Below, piece by piece: positions 50,364-59,996 of a stretch of 64,000 nt of DNA; position 1 is the first letter of the stretch, and every line of letters starts with the position of its first letter. The position numbers were made by a program, and so were the translations under genes. Origin of the DNA: Gracilaria gracilis (taxonomy: Eukaryota; Rhodophyta; Florideophyceae; Gracilariales; Gracilariaceae); contig JARGSG010000025.1 of NCBI GenBank assembly GCA_030374805.1, positions 434,001 through 498,000 on the forward strand. Reading direction: 5' to 3'. The notes under the pieces are model-generated. The model worked only from the letters and a program-made list of their open reading frames with translations. It made no database searches and was not told the DNA's origin.

Positions 50364-52779
50364 GAATGTGGACGTGCGAAGAAAGAAAGAGGGATAGGCA
50401 ATTCAAAGAACAGCGAAAAGCGCTTCTCCGGTGGAAAAGCGTCAGTTGACCAGCGCAAACAGAGATATTTTCCAAAAGCTCAGAAAGTCGTGCGATGACG
50501 CTGAGTTCATGCTCTGGAGCTCTGTCCGAGGTGAGAGAGCTTAGTTTGCGTTGGGAGCTTGAAACTGAGAGGCGTCCGGTCGAGATAGGTTGAGATAACA
50601 GTTGTTTCGTACTCACCTTAGTGAGGCTCACAGCGACAGTTGGCAGGCGAGTTCGGCGACTTCCATCACCTTCTGCAATCAGTGAGTTTTGACCTCAAGC
50701 CAACGGCCATCGTTTGTCGAGAAATGATCGTGCAAGGGATTTCGCACAGTTTGTCCAAAGTGCATAAAAAATGACAAAGTCTTTGTCGTGCGCACAACAT
50801 TCGTGCCAACCCATCCTCCTCTCGCTTCACATCAACCTTCCAAAACCACTTCTCCCAAGTCGACTAGCAGAACATCAAAGGCACTCGTTCTGATTCTGGC
50901 GCTTCTTCATAAGGTTTTTGACGGAAGTCTTCCGGAAGACAACCAGGCACAAAGTCTCTCTCTGAAATATGGCTGTAGATCTGTACTAAGTGGCTATGTT
51001 TTCAAGGAAGGCATAACGGTTATAGGTGGTTGAGGATCCTTAGTACGCTCCACGCGATACGAGAGAATAAGCGTACGTGTCTCATAAATGAGACGAAGAA
51101 GAACACTTTAGGAGGGTTCAAGACATGTAACGCAAAGACTAGATATTCCCGACAGTACCCACTGCTTGTTGTTAAAATTGGTGCACAGTTGCACTTCCTA
51201 CTTCCTTATCCCACATCACGGTCGCACACAATCAAGCTTTGTAATCTCTCATTCTGCTCAAAGCAACGAAGGGTCAAGTATGCCTGCACATGTTTCTTCT
51301 TCTCTTTCACCTGGAGGGAAGGTGCTTTGAAGAATTTGGCTGCGTCTCCAAAGCTCAAAAACGAGAAGATGTGATTTGGTGTACCCAGTCTTATCATAGT
51401 GTCCTGTTCCACTTCATACCTCCCCAGACAAGACTCTCTGGAAATCGCGCAAATGTCAGTGGAGTAGACGAAGGCAAGCTGGACAATGGTCAGAGGTTTT
51501 TGACCTCTCACTAAAGATATTAGTGGACATCTTGAACGTTTTTTTCTTCTCTTTCTTTGTTGTGATACATGCACGCTTATTTTTCTCGGGTTACGTTGGG
51601 CTTGCCAAGGACCCCCTACAACATTCAACTCTGTTCTTCTTCGTCTTCTTGGTCTGCAGACATTGCTAGGAGAGTACCCGTTTGAGAGAGTTGAAACCCA
51701 TTGCTTTCGTGACCGTCAAATAACTACGTAGGTTTCGTAATCACTTAGGAGGTGGAAACAATGCTTTCACAACGCTTTCACAACTCTTTACGGAACACAC
51801 ACCATGTCTGCGCCCGCTTAGTTCTTAGCTTTCGGAAAGAAGAATGAGATTTTAGGTCGAACGTTTTCGTCTGGTGTAGACTTCAGATTATGCGGATGAA
51901 ACTTGAATCGAAGTAGATAGCGAGCGTGGCGGGGACGGCCCGCACTGTCGACGCCTACGGGTGCGTTGTGGCGCTTAGGGTATATTCAGCGCACAACGCG
52001 CCGTTGTTGGGCTGACCCCAAATGAAAAGGCGCCGACGCCGGCGGTGCGATCGGTGCCCTCCCGCCATGCCTCTCTCTTTCCCGCCCTCCCGACCCTTCA
52101 CTATGGTGACCATACCTCTCTCTTTTTATTTGTGGATACGGGAGATCTATTAGACCTCCAAAAATCTCTTTCTAGAGGACCAGTAAACGAAAGATTCTGT
52201 TTCTTCTTCTTTAAAGCGGACATCAGTACTGATGTCGGTATTCTCTTCTTCTTTATCAATGCAATTGAGGACAGTAGTCCTTTATTACCGCACTGCAGTA
52301 AAGCTTCTAGATAAAGCTTTCTCTCTGAAGAAAAACCAAAAACTTTTCTCCACAGAAAGCTTTCTCTCATTAAGAAGTCTAAAAGCCTTTTGGGTTGTTG
52401 GCCGCCGTTGGAGACCCATCTGCCGACTCATTTCGCTTCGATCGCCTAGGCGTTGCAAGAATGGCGCACCACGTGAAGACTGGTAGCAAATACCCGTCGG
52501 AGTTTTGAGCGATGTAGAGCATGTCTGTCAAAGGCTTCCAAAAAGAACAATATCAAAGCTATCGTGTGCTCCTCTCCGAGAACGTAATTGAGATAATGTG
52601 ACAAAGGTCATTAGAAAGTGATCAGAAAGAGTGCCGATCTTCCTAATGAGTGTAGAGTTCTTGGATCAGAATCGTTATGCGGAACGTTGTAACTACTTTA
52701 GGATACACATAAAAAGGAGAAGGACAGAGTCACTAGCTAAATAAATGTGGACGTGTTACGTAATTACTACTACTATTTC

Positions 52780-52925
52780 TCCTTTAGGTATGAGCGCACA
52801 CACATTTATTACTTGTGACGCGAGGGGCTTGCTAAAATTCCCCCAACTACCAAAGGTACCTATAATACGTCTTCAAGAAAACCTAGTCACTGGCTGTAAA
52901 GTTACAACCGCGTTACGGAGAGCGA
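52780..52925 (+). repeat. Degenerate direct repeat, long copy 1
   Basis: It shares the order TATGAGCGC, ...CCCCCAAC...CTATAAT, AACCTAG(T/C)CACTGGCTG and CAACCG(C/T)GTTACG with 53447-53570. Identity by eye is roughly 75%. Confidence 0.65.
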
Positions 52926-53072
52926 GATACGCCTATTTACTCGTATCGCGTCTGGTTTGTGAAAGGAACCCCCAATACCTATAACGCGTCTTTCATACGC
53001 TAGCTACAAACTAAAACTTTTCAGCCGTGCTACGCTCACTGAGCTATGTTTTGTTACGCAAACTGCGTTAGG

Positions 53073-53120
53073 TCTTCTTCTTCTTAGAAGAAGAAGAAGA
53101 AGAAGAAGAAGAAGAAGAAG
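53073..53120. repeat. CTT/AAG inverted microsatellite
   Basis: A short TCTTCTTCTTCTT run is followed directly by about eleven AAG triplets. The two arms are complementary and could fold back. Confidence 0.8.
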
Positions 53121-53140
53121 CGTTTGGTCTTAAAGGTACT

Positions 53141-53175
53141 CTCGTCTGCGTGAGCATTTCGCTACCGACAATCAT
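53141..53175 (+). repeat. Degenerate repeat, short copy A
   Basis: CTCGTCTGCGTGAGC followed by ATTTCGCTACCGAC. Related copies lie at 53292-53328 and 53617-53654. Confidence 0.65.
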
Positions 53176-53291
53176 CGCCGTCGTATCCCATGTTCCTATT
53201 CATGTTCTTCATACCTCTTCATTCACCCTCGTTAGGGGACATCGGTCATCAAATTGTTCTCCCGGAAAAAACGTTAAACCTCGAAGATAGC

Positions 53292-53328
53292 CTCGTCTGC
53301 GTAAGTATTTCGCTATCGACGTTTGTTG
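53292..53328 (+). repeat. Degenerate repeat, short copy B
   Basis: Differs from copy A at a few positions (GTAAGTATTT, CTATCGAC). It is followed by a second partial GACGTTTGTTG. Confidence 0.6.
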
Positions 53329-53446
53329 TATCGACGTTTGTTGCGTTACATGTCTTCTCCCCTATCCATTGCACCACATTGCAATGGCATATGACAACAT
53401 TGCACCCCGCAGTTTCCTACATGAACTTTCTTCTTCTTCTTCTTTT

Positions 53447-53570
53447 TCTTTATTATGAGCGCGTACGCTCATTCCTCGTAGCGCGTGGGGTTTGCGAAAT
53501 ACCCCCAACGACCTATAATGCTTCCTAACCAAAACCTAGCCACTGGCTGCGAATCTGCAACCGTGTTACG
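53447..53570 (+). repeat. Degenerate direct repeat, long copy 2
   Basis: Homologous by eye to 52780-52925, about 650 bp away. Confidence 0.65.
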
Positions 53571-53616
53571 CTTACTTAGCGACTACATTGTTTTCCAGAG
53601 GAACCATTAAGGTGTT

Positions 53617-53654
53617 CTCGACTGCGTGAGCATTTCGCTACCGACGTTTATCGC
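53617..53654 (+). repeat. Degenerate repeat, short copy C
   Basis: CTCGACTGCGTGAGC followed by ATTTCGCTACCGACG, one base from copy A over the first 29 positions. Confidence 0.65.
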
Positions 53655-54904
53655 TTTTTCATTCTTTGTCCTTCTCACCTGCACCATTCGTTCATCCTCT
53701 CGAGAGCTCGTCGGCAGGGCGGCACACCATGACAAGGCGCTCTGCACGTACCACATTGTGCCGTATAAGAGATCATGACGGCATTATTCCATCCAGTCCT
53801 CCTTTCGTTGGCGAGACTAGATGAGAGAACAGCCAGTCGCTTCACATCGGGGGCACTTGTCGGAAGACAGTGGAACAATACATGTTCTGCGTCCTTCTTC
53901 TTTCGTGTAATATATCCCTACTTGACTTGCCAAGTAGCGGGAAAATTATCTAAAGATAGTTATACCTCCTAAAGAATGCCAAGAACTCTGACGGCCACTG
54001 CGTGAGGATGTCCATATTTGCTTTAGTGTTCTCGAGGGGCATGTTATTCCTTCCCTCCTGAAATATACGTCAAACGGAACATACAAGACTTGTTCAACGT
54101 CCTTTATAACTAACATTCGCACCACAATCTTAACTCTGTCTTCGTCACGACGTAAGCAGTCAATGGATGAAAGCGAGAGCAAACGTGTCATGTACAAAAA
54201 TGTCGCTGCAAGACTTCGTTCTTCCGAGCTTTGTCTTCATCGTTGATTAAGCTCAACAACGCTAGATATGCGAGACTTTTTCTATTTGTCTTGCTTTTAA
54301 GGTACAGCTGTCGTACCGGAATTGTTCTTTGGGATCTCTACTTGCGGTTTTTATCGCGTTACCTTCACTATTCTTTCATCTTAACTGAACAGTGTCGGAC
54401 TGAGTAGAAGAGAAAAGAAGATTGTGACTACTTTTCTCATTCAACCGTTTTAAGTGCTTGATAGTCAGTGCTGGTGCTATGCCACACTTTTCGGGATGGG
54501 ATATTGGTAGTAACGAAATGTGATTTTGGTGTGAGGTTGTTAGTCATAGGCTGGAATTGAGCTTAGGCATCCGTAGAAAAAGAGAGAGCGAGATCTACCT
54601 CTCACGGGAAACTCTTTGTCGGAAAAAAAAGTTTTGCTGCTGTGGTCAGAACACCTGTGACGAGAGGGATCATATCCTTAATCTACACATAGAAGAGGAT
54701 TCTAGTGGAAGAGACGAGCGGTGCGATTTGTTCTAGCAGTGAATGAAATGATGTCAGTAATGACTCGCGATTAGGAATCTAACTTTTGACATGCTGCCAC
54801 ACGGCCAATTTTGAAAGCGCGAATTGCAAGACGCCTTCGGTCAGGGGACAGATCCATCTCGTTCTTGTTGCCCATTCCAGCATAGGCACTACTTCATTCT
54901 CGCC

Positions 54905-55952
54905 ATGTATCATGACCTCAACATATGCATTCCGCCCGCAGCGCAACAAACTGCCCTCACAACTCTGCAAAGGCTCGGATTTCAAGTCGTAGCCTTTACA
55001 ACTATCGTCTCAAACGTAACCAAGCTTACCGATGAACACCTTCCGCCTCGTCACCAGCTCTCAGTTGAATCCGGCTCATTGGTATGAATTTCACGGCCTT
55101 CCACGCCGAACCCTTCACGAAGTTCTCATTCTCACATTGTTTCCATTGATTTCAATTTTGAAACAGCCAGGTGCACGTGCCATCAAAGTTTTGCGACGCA
55201 TTACGTTGGTTATCAACGATATGAATCAGGTACGACTTGTATAATGCAACGCTTGTGTCATTATTCTATCCTAACGAAGCAACAGCTCCCAATTCTCAAC
55301 TCATCCATATTATCAGGGTACGATCTAGTAGCAGTGACGCCGACTACAGAAAAACTTTTGCAACAATGCATGCAGTTCGACATTGATATCATTTCTCTCC
55401 CGTTGAACAAGCGTCTTCACTTCTTCATCAAGAGACCGCAGGTACATGTAGCAGTGGATAAGGTACGTGGCAAAGGGTTCAATATTCTATCATACATCAA
55501 TTAAAACCCATTCTAACCAAGAGGACTGCAATAGGGAATCGTATTCGAAATATCATATGCACATGGCCTACGAGATCTAGTTTCTCGCCGAAACCTGATT
55601 GCAAACGCCAGCGCGTTATCCTCAACGACCGGCGGTCGTCACATTCTCCTTTCCAGTGGGGCCGCAAACCATATGGTAAGTGCTACTCTCTCAAACTACC
55701 TTCCTTCCTACCTTATTCATGTCTGCTTCTTCTAACAAAATCCACCAGGAACTTCGAGGAACGCACGATGTTATCAATTTAGGGGTTCTATTCGGCATAT
55801 CACAGGAACACGCGTACAACAGCGTAACTCGAAACGCTATCTCATCCGTTCAGCATGGCGAATTTCGCGCCAACTACCACAAGGGAATCGTTCGAGTTAC
55901 TAGTAATCAACAACAGCAGGGATCCCCTATGCATCTGGAAACATCCAGCTAA
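54905..55952 (+). CDS. RNase P/MRP subunit p30 (RPP30/RPP1), five exons
   Basis: Five exons read together as 253 residues: 54905-55081, 55167-55229, 55286-55462, 55535-55675 and 55749-55952. The introns are 85, 56, 72 and 73 bp; all lie between codons, start GTATGA, GTACGA, GTACGT and GTAAGT and end AG. Three have a CTAAC branch-like motif near the 3' end. The spliced protein follows human RPP30 along its length: DLNICIP at the start, AIKVLRRITLVIND, YDLVAVTPTTEKL, DIDIISL, FFIKRP, VHVAVDKGIVFEISYA, RRNLIANA, HILLSSGA, LRGTHDVINLGVLFGIS, and a final helix. The product is a TIM-barrel-like protein subunit of nuclear RNase P and MRP, which process tRNA and rRNA precursors. Start ATG fits the family. 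Confidence 0.93.
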
Positions 55953-56251
55953 CAAGCAAGCCCACAAGCAACCATGTAACTCTGAAAGATATAAGTTGTT
56001 CTTTACCAAGTAAATCCGGAACACCAAGTCGAAATTAGGTTGTTAATGAAGAACCCTTCCCAAGTACAACGAAGGCAGGTATTCTCTGAGTCTAAACGAA
56101 ACCTAGCGAAACGACAACAAAGTAAGACAGGGAAGGTTGAACGTAGCGAAAAGGAAACGGTAAAGAACGCAACAGAGCAGACGAACAAGACAACGAGAGA
56201 GGGAGAAGCAAAAAGCTAGGACTTGCGTGAAGCCGAGCTTGAATTGAGTTG

Positions 56252-58081
56252 TTATGATTTCCCAACGGGCTGTGTTTCTAATTCGGAAAGCGAGATATCT
56301 GTGCTTGTCTCTCTGCCTTTCTCAACAGCTTCGGTAACCGTGTCGCTGTCGCCACCAGCTACATCTGTCTTATCAACTGTATCGTTTTCTTCGGCACGAT
56401 CACTTTTTTCATCATCGTTGCCTTTTGATGCAGTTACAGGTGATTGTGCCGCCCCAGCCGCTGATCGTTTATCGCTTTCACTTGGAACAGGAGGCAATTC
56501 GCCAATACTACAAGCACTAGGAATACAATGAGTCTCCAGAATCTCTGCAGACGCATCTATTGCCTCCTGTCGCCCGACCACAACGATCTCATCATCCAGA
56601 TCGAATCGCAAAAAGTCATCCGTACACTCACCCACCAGCTTGGCCAGATGGCCCAGATTCCTCAACTTTTGGCCATTGAACTTTTGGACTCGAGTGTTGA
56701 TGACGCATTCATACTCAATGTTAATTTCCGCATTGAGTACCTGTGACAGCACGACGATCTGCTCGTCTAGGTGCTCCTTAGAACCGTACAATAACCGTTC
56801 TAGCAGGCGAACAGGCGCTTTCAAATCCCACTTGTCTCCATACTCGGCGACGAGATACGGTTCACTAAGGGCAACGAACACGAGACCAGCAATAGTAAAG
56901 TACTCCGGCTGGCGACGCTGCTCCCTCACCGGTACCAGCAAGTTTTCGGAACTATCGCGAAGCTCATACTCAATAGCAAGAGGCTCACCGTTTCGCAGAA
57001 TTTTGAGCTTGACGATATCTCCGGTGAACTTGAGGGTAATGATGTAGTGAAAGGCGATACGTTCACCAGATCGATATGGCACAGTACCGGCATTTGAAAC
57101 GGAAACACCGTCAATTGATGTGACGATATCTTCCGGCTTGAGAACTTTGTACGCCGGCGAGGTTTTCATAACCTTTCGCACAAGCACGCCACTCTCATCG
57201 GGCTTCATATTCATACACCTCCTCAACGATTTGTTCTCCATCTTTTGCCATGTAAAGCCGCAGTGACAGAAGCCCGTGTACTTTCGGTTTTTCTGATAAT
57301 CCTTGAGGAAGTGATCGACGACGCTCTCGGCGACAAGGTAGCCAATGTTCTCCGCATCACCCGAGTTCATGGATTGAAAGGCGATACCGACGACCTCATT
57401 GCTATGATTGAGCGCTGGCCCTCCAGAAGAGCCAGAGTTTATGGCAGCGTCAATCTGGATGCCTAACAGCTGACTATCTCCATGGGTGTACTCCTGAATC
57501 TCGACGCGCGACACAACGCCGGCGGTAACGGAGATGTTCTCACCTCCGATGGGGTAGCCGACGACGATGACACTGGTCTGCAAGTCGGGCAGGCGACCGA
57601 ACGGCAGCGGCTGGATGTCGCTCCAGAATGCGTCATCCTCAACGGTGAGCAAGGCCAAGTCGCACTCATTACCATAGGTAAGCACGCGTGCGATGTACTT
57701 GCGATCACTGGCTCGCTTCTTGACACGCACGACGGTATGGTGCTCAATGGAGTGGGCGTTGGTGAGAATCCTACGGCCCGAGATGACGAAGCCAGAAGAG
57801 GTGCTCTGCGTCTGGCGGCGCATCTGCCAGGGCAGCGAGTAGTTTGGATCGCAGTGTGTGACGTAAATCTTGAGCACGGCATCGAGGATGTGGTTGTGCG
57901 GGCCCTGATTGGAGATGGGCGCATGCTGCGGGGAGGAGGCGGACGAGCGGTCAGCGTCATCGTGTGGGTGCGCATTCGCATCGACGCCGTCGCCGTTGGC
58001 GACGGGCAAGGAGGTGGGCACGAGCGACGGCGAGGTGGCAGCGAGCTCGGGCCACCCGTCGTCGGCAGGCGACTGCGCCAT
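56252..58081 (-). CDS. DEG9-type serine protease (DegP/HtrA family)
   Basis: A 609-residue protein of the plant DEG9 type. The trypsin-like domain has His110 (TNAHS), Asp141 (CDLALL) and Ser219 (NSGSSGGPA), with GYPIGGENISVTAGVVSRVE between them, a characteristic stretch of the DEG2/9/10 group. A first PDZ domain spans about 285-380 with ESGVLVRKV and GTVPYRSGERIAFHY. A second, degenerate PDZ-like part follows to about 540 with FVALSEPYL and IVVLSQVLN. A 70-residue Ser/Asp-rich acidic tail ends the protein. The first 60 residues are acidic and disordered with no transit peptide, which fits the nuclear or nucleolar location known for DEG9. ATG 58081 is the first ATG; a GTG upstream is ignored. 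Confidence 0.92.
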   Translation of the reverse strand: MAQSPADDGWPELAATSPSLVPTSLPVANGDGVDANAHPHDDADRSSASSPQHAPISNQGPHNHILDAVLKIYVTHCDPNYSLPWQMRRQTQSTSSGFVISGRRILTNAHSIEHHTVVRVKKRASDRKYIARVLTYGNECDLALLTVEDDAFWSDIQPLPFGRLPDLQTSVIVVGYPIGGENISVTAGVVSRVEIQEYTHGDSQLLGIQIDAAINSGSSGGPALNHSNEVVGIAFQSMNSGDAENIGYLVAESVVDHFLKDYQKNRKYTGFCHCGFTWQKMENKSLRRCMNMKPDESGVLVRKVMKTSPAYKVLKPEDIVTSIDGVSVSNAGTVPYRSGERIAFHYIITLKFTGDIVKLKILRNGEPLAIEYELRDSSENLLVPVREQRRQPEYFTIAGLVFVALSEPYLVAEYGDKWDLKAPVRLLERLLYGSKEHLDEQIVVLSQVLNAEINIEYECVINTRVQKFNGQKLRNLGHLAKLVGECTDDFLRFDLDDEIVVVGRQEAIDASAEILETHCIPSACSIGELPPVPSESDKRSAAGAAQSPVTASKGNDDEKSDRAEENDTVDKTDVAGGDSDTVTEAVEKGRETSTDISLSELETQPVGKS

Positions 58082-58686
58082 AGCCGTGGCTTGGGACAGG
58101 GGCAGTGTATACGCGCGCACAAGTCGCGGGCGATGGTGCAGTCGCGCGACGTCCTCTCAGCTCCGCTGCGCGAGCGCCGGTAGATATGTACGATACAATA
58201 CGAAGGTGTTGTATGCAAGACTGTGGAAAACAGAGTACGCATCAACGCATACACAACACTGTGTGAACAGTTGTATAACTGTAAAGTACCACGCTGCCAC
58301 GCGCCCACGTGCCCACGCAAGCCACGCCTACCACGCATACCACGCACGCCACGCATATCACGCACGCCACGCGTACGCGGTGCAGACACCACGTGGCAGC
58401 GGCTGTGCGTGCTTGCGCAAGTGGCGGCGTTGGCGCGTGCATGCCAGGGGCGTGTGTGTGCGTCGTCGCGCTGTGGCGGCGACCTGTGTGCTCCCGCGCC
58501 TCGTCGTGCAAGCGCGCTCGTGTGCACTTGACGCGTACGTATCTTACTATCTACGTAGAGTAGATAGACACTACTGTACTGTAGATTCGACGCTCCGTCC
58601 GCTTCCAACGCCGTCCGCCGTACGCCGTACACCGTACAACTTTGGCCACCCGTCGCTTCTTCTTACCGTCTACAGCCGCCGCTACA
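58082..58686. other. Divergent region with CACGC tandem repeats
   Basis: 605 bp between leftward DEG9 and the rightward small gene. It contains a degenerate tandem array of CACGC-led 8-9-bp units (58290-58378) and an inverted repeat CTATCTAC / GTAGATAG (58547-58567). Large overlapping frames on both strands come from the repeats and from the shadow of the protease gene. Confidence 0.45.
58290..58378. repeat. CACGC tandem array, about ten units
   Basis: Units of eight or nine bases begin CACGC and end in variable GC, GCC, TAC or CAT letters. CACG(C/T)G-type cores are the binding site of many bZIP and bHLH factors, so it might be a regulatory array; that is inference. Confidence 0.6.
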
Positions 58687-59034
58687 ATGGAGTCGTGTCT
58701 CAACGTGAACGCAGCAAGCCGCTCCTCGTGCGAACTGGTTTCGCCCATTCCGCAGCGCGCCAACGCGTCGTACGCTTTCGTGGGCTTTCTGGAGCGCGAC
58801 GAACGCACATCGTCGCCCAGCGCGTCGCACTCGCCGTCGCGCTCCGTGTCGGCGCCGCTGGCCGCCACCTCGTCGCTGGTGACGTTCGAGCGCCCGTCCA
58901 GCCCGTTCTGCCGCGTGACCAACCCCATGGTGCGCGATCATTTCTTCAAGAGGAGGTTCAAGAACAACGACAGCCTCGCGCACTCCGACCTGCACTCCGT
59001 GCCGCCGTCCGTCGTCACTCGCGCGCCGCACTGA
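58687..59034 (+). CDS. Small Ser-rich orphan protein
   Basis: A 115-residue frame with strong preference for C or G at third positions, as in neighbouring genes. The middle is Ser/Pro-rich with several S-P and R-S-x-S sites likely to be phosphorylated, and the C-terminal third has a basic HFFKRRFKNN patch. An in-frame codon run upstream has no ATG. No family is recognised. It could be a real small regulatory protein or a chance GC-rich frame. Confidence 0.45.
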   Translation: MESCLNVNAASRSSCELVSPIPQRANASYAFVGFLERDERTSSPSASHSPSRSVSAPLAATSSLVTFERPSSPFCRVTNPMVRDHFFKRRFKNNDSLAHSDLHSVPPSVVTRAPH

Positions 59035-59996
59035 CTCGTCGTCCGTCGTGGCCTGCGTCCAAACGCTTGTGCTTTACACCGTTTGCTCTGCAACTCGCGC
59101 GCCGCCAGTCGCGCCCCATAACACCGTGCTTGTATTTTACTCGCCCAACTTGCTGTGCACCGCTTTGTCGCAGTGTAACCTTATCTACTCTGCACGCCTG
59201 TTGTTGTAGACTACCCAACCTTGTAAACTGACCTGCTTGCGCCCAGCTAGCTGCCACTGGTAGCTAGCAGCTTTCCGCACTGCGCTCAACAAGCGTCTCC
59301 ACGCCCGCGCCGCGCCGCGCCCGCACCGCGCCGCGTCGCACGGGGGCAGCGCACGTGCGCCACTCCCCCTATGATAGTATAGTACTTGCACTATTGCACT
59401 ACCGCGTGTCGCCCGCGCCACAAACAGCCGCCACCACAGGCCCAGCTTTGCCAGCGGCGCGCGCTCGCCGTCGCTCCGCGCTCGCGCTCACGTGACGCCG
59501 CTCCCGTCGCGCGCGCAGCTCGTCGCGTCGCCGCCGCGCGCGCAACGCGCCGTCGACGTGCAAGCGCCGTCACACGTGGACAGCGCGCGCATGACGTGCT
59601 ATGCTCTACAGCAGCGCGCCGCGCCGGATGCCCTTCTTCGTGCATGCTCCGTGCACGTGGCACACGCGCCCCACCGCGCGCTGCCACGCGCGCTCGTGGC
59701 GTGCTGCATGCTGTCGCTGCGCCATCTCGTGCTCGATCCACCAAGCGCAACGCTGCGCTGCAGCCGCCTTCTCCACCGCTGTAGCGCCCCACAACTCCTG
59801 TCCACCACTCCACAACCCCCCACCTACCACCGCATCTCCACACCCCCTCCCGCTCCCCCCCCCCCCCCCCCCCCCCCTCAACCCCCCTTTCCACCCCCTC
59901 CAAAGCAACCTCCCTCTTCCCCCATCCCTCTCTCCCCTCCCCCTCCCCCTCCCGCCATTCCACTCCCCCCCCCTCCCCTCTCTAGCCCTCCCCCGT
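59035..59996. other. Upstream region of YAK1, 0.96 kb
   Basis: GC-rich left part, then a long pyrimidine-rich part with a 23-base C-run (59855-59877) and further CCCCT runs. The kinase frame is open through this part, but the reading is Pro/Ser/Leu low-complexity, so I treat it as leader. Confidence 0.5.
59855..59877. repeat. Poly-C run
   Basis: 23 consecutive C in the pyrimidine-rich leader of the YAK1 gene. Prone to length change and sequencing error. Confidence 0.85.

Larger units (their letters stand above)
50364..54904. other. 4.5-kb gene desert with degenerate repeats
   Basis: No frame longer than about 140 codons is open and none has a domain. It contains a GC-rich island near 51900-52060, an 18-bp palindrome GACATCAGTACTGATGTC (52219-52236), an inverted CTT/AAG run (53073-53120), and a family of diverged direct repeats between 52.78 and 53.66 kb. 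The repeats look like remnants of an unidentified element or a decayed tandem array. The right end leads to RPP30. Confidence 0.5.

Noticed and set aside
57463-59231. Long plus and minus frames overlapping and beyond the start of the DEG9 gene
   Set aside because: Shadow frames of the protease and of the CACGC repeat array; Arg/His/Pro-rich with no motif.
59601-59996. N-terminal extension of YAK1 by 132 codons
   Set aside because: Reads through a poly-C run and a pyrimidine-rich leader, gives Pro/Leu noise; family similarity begins only after the ATG at 59997.
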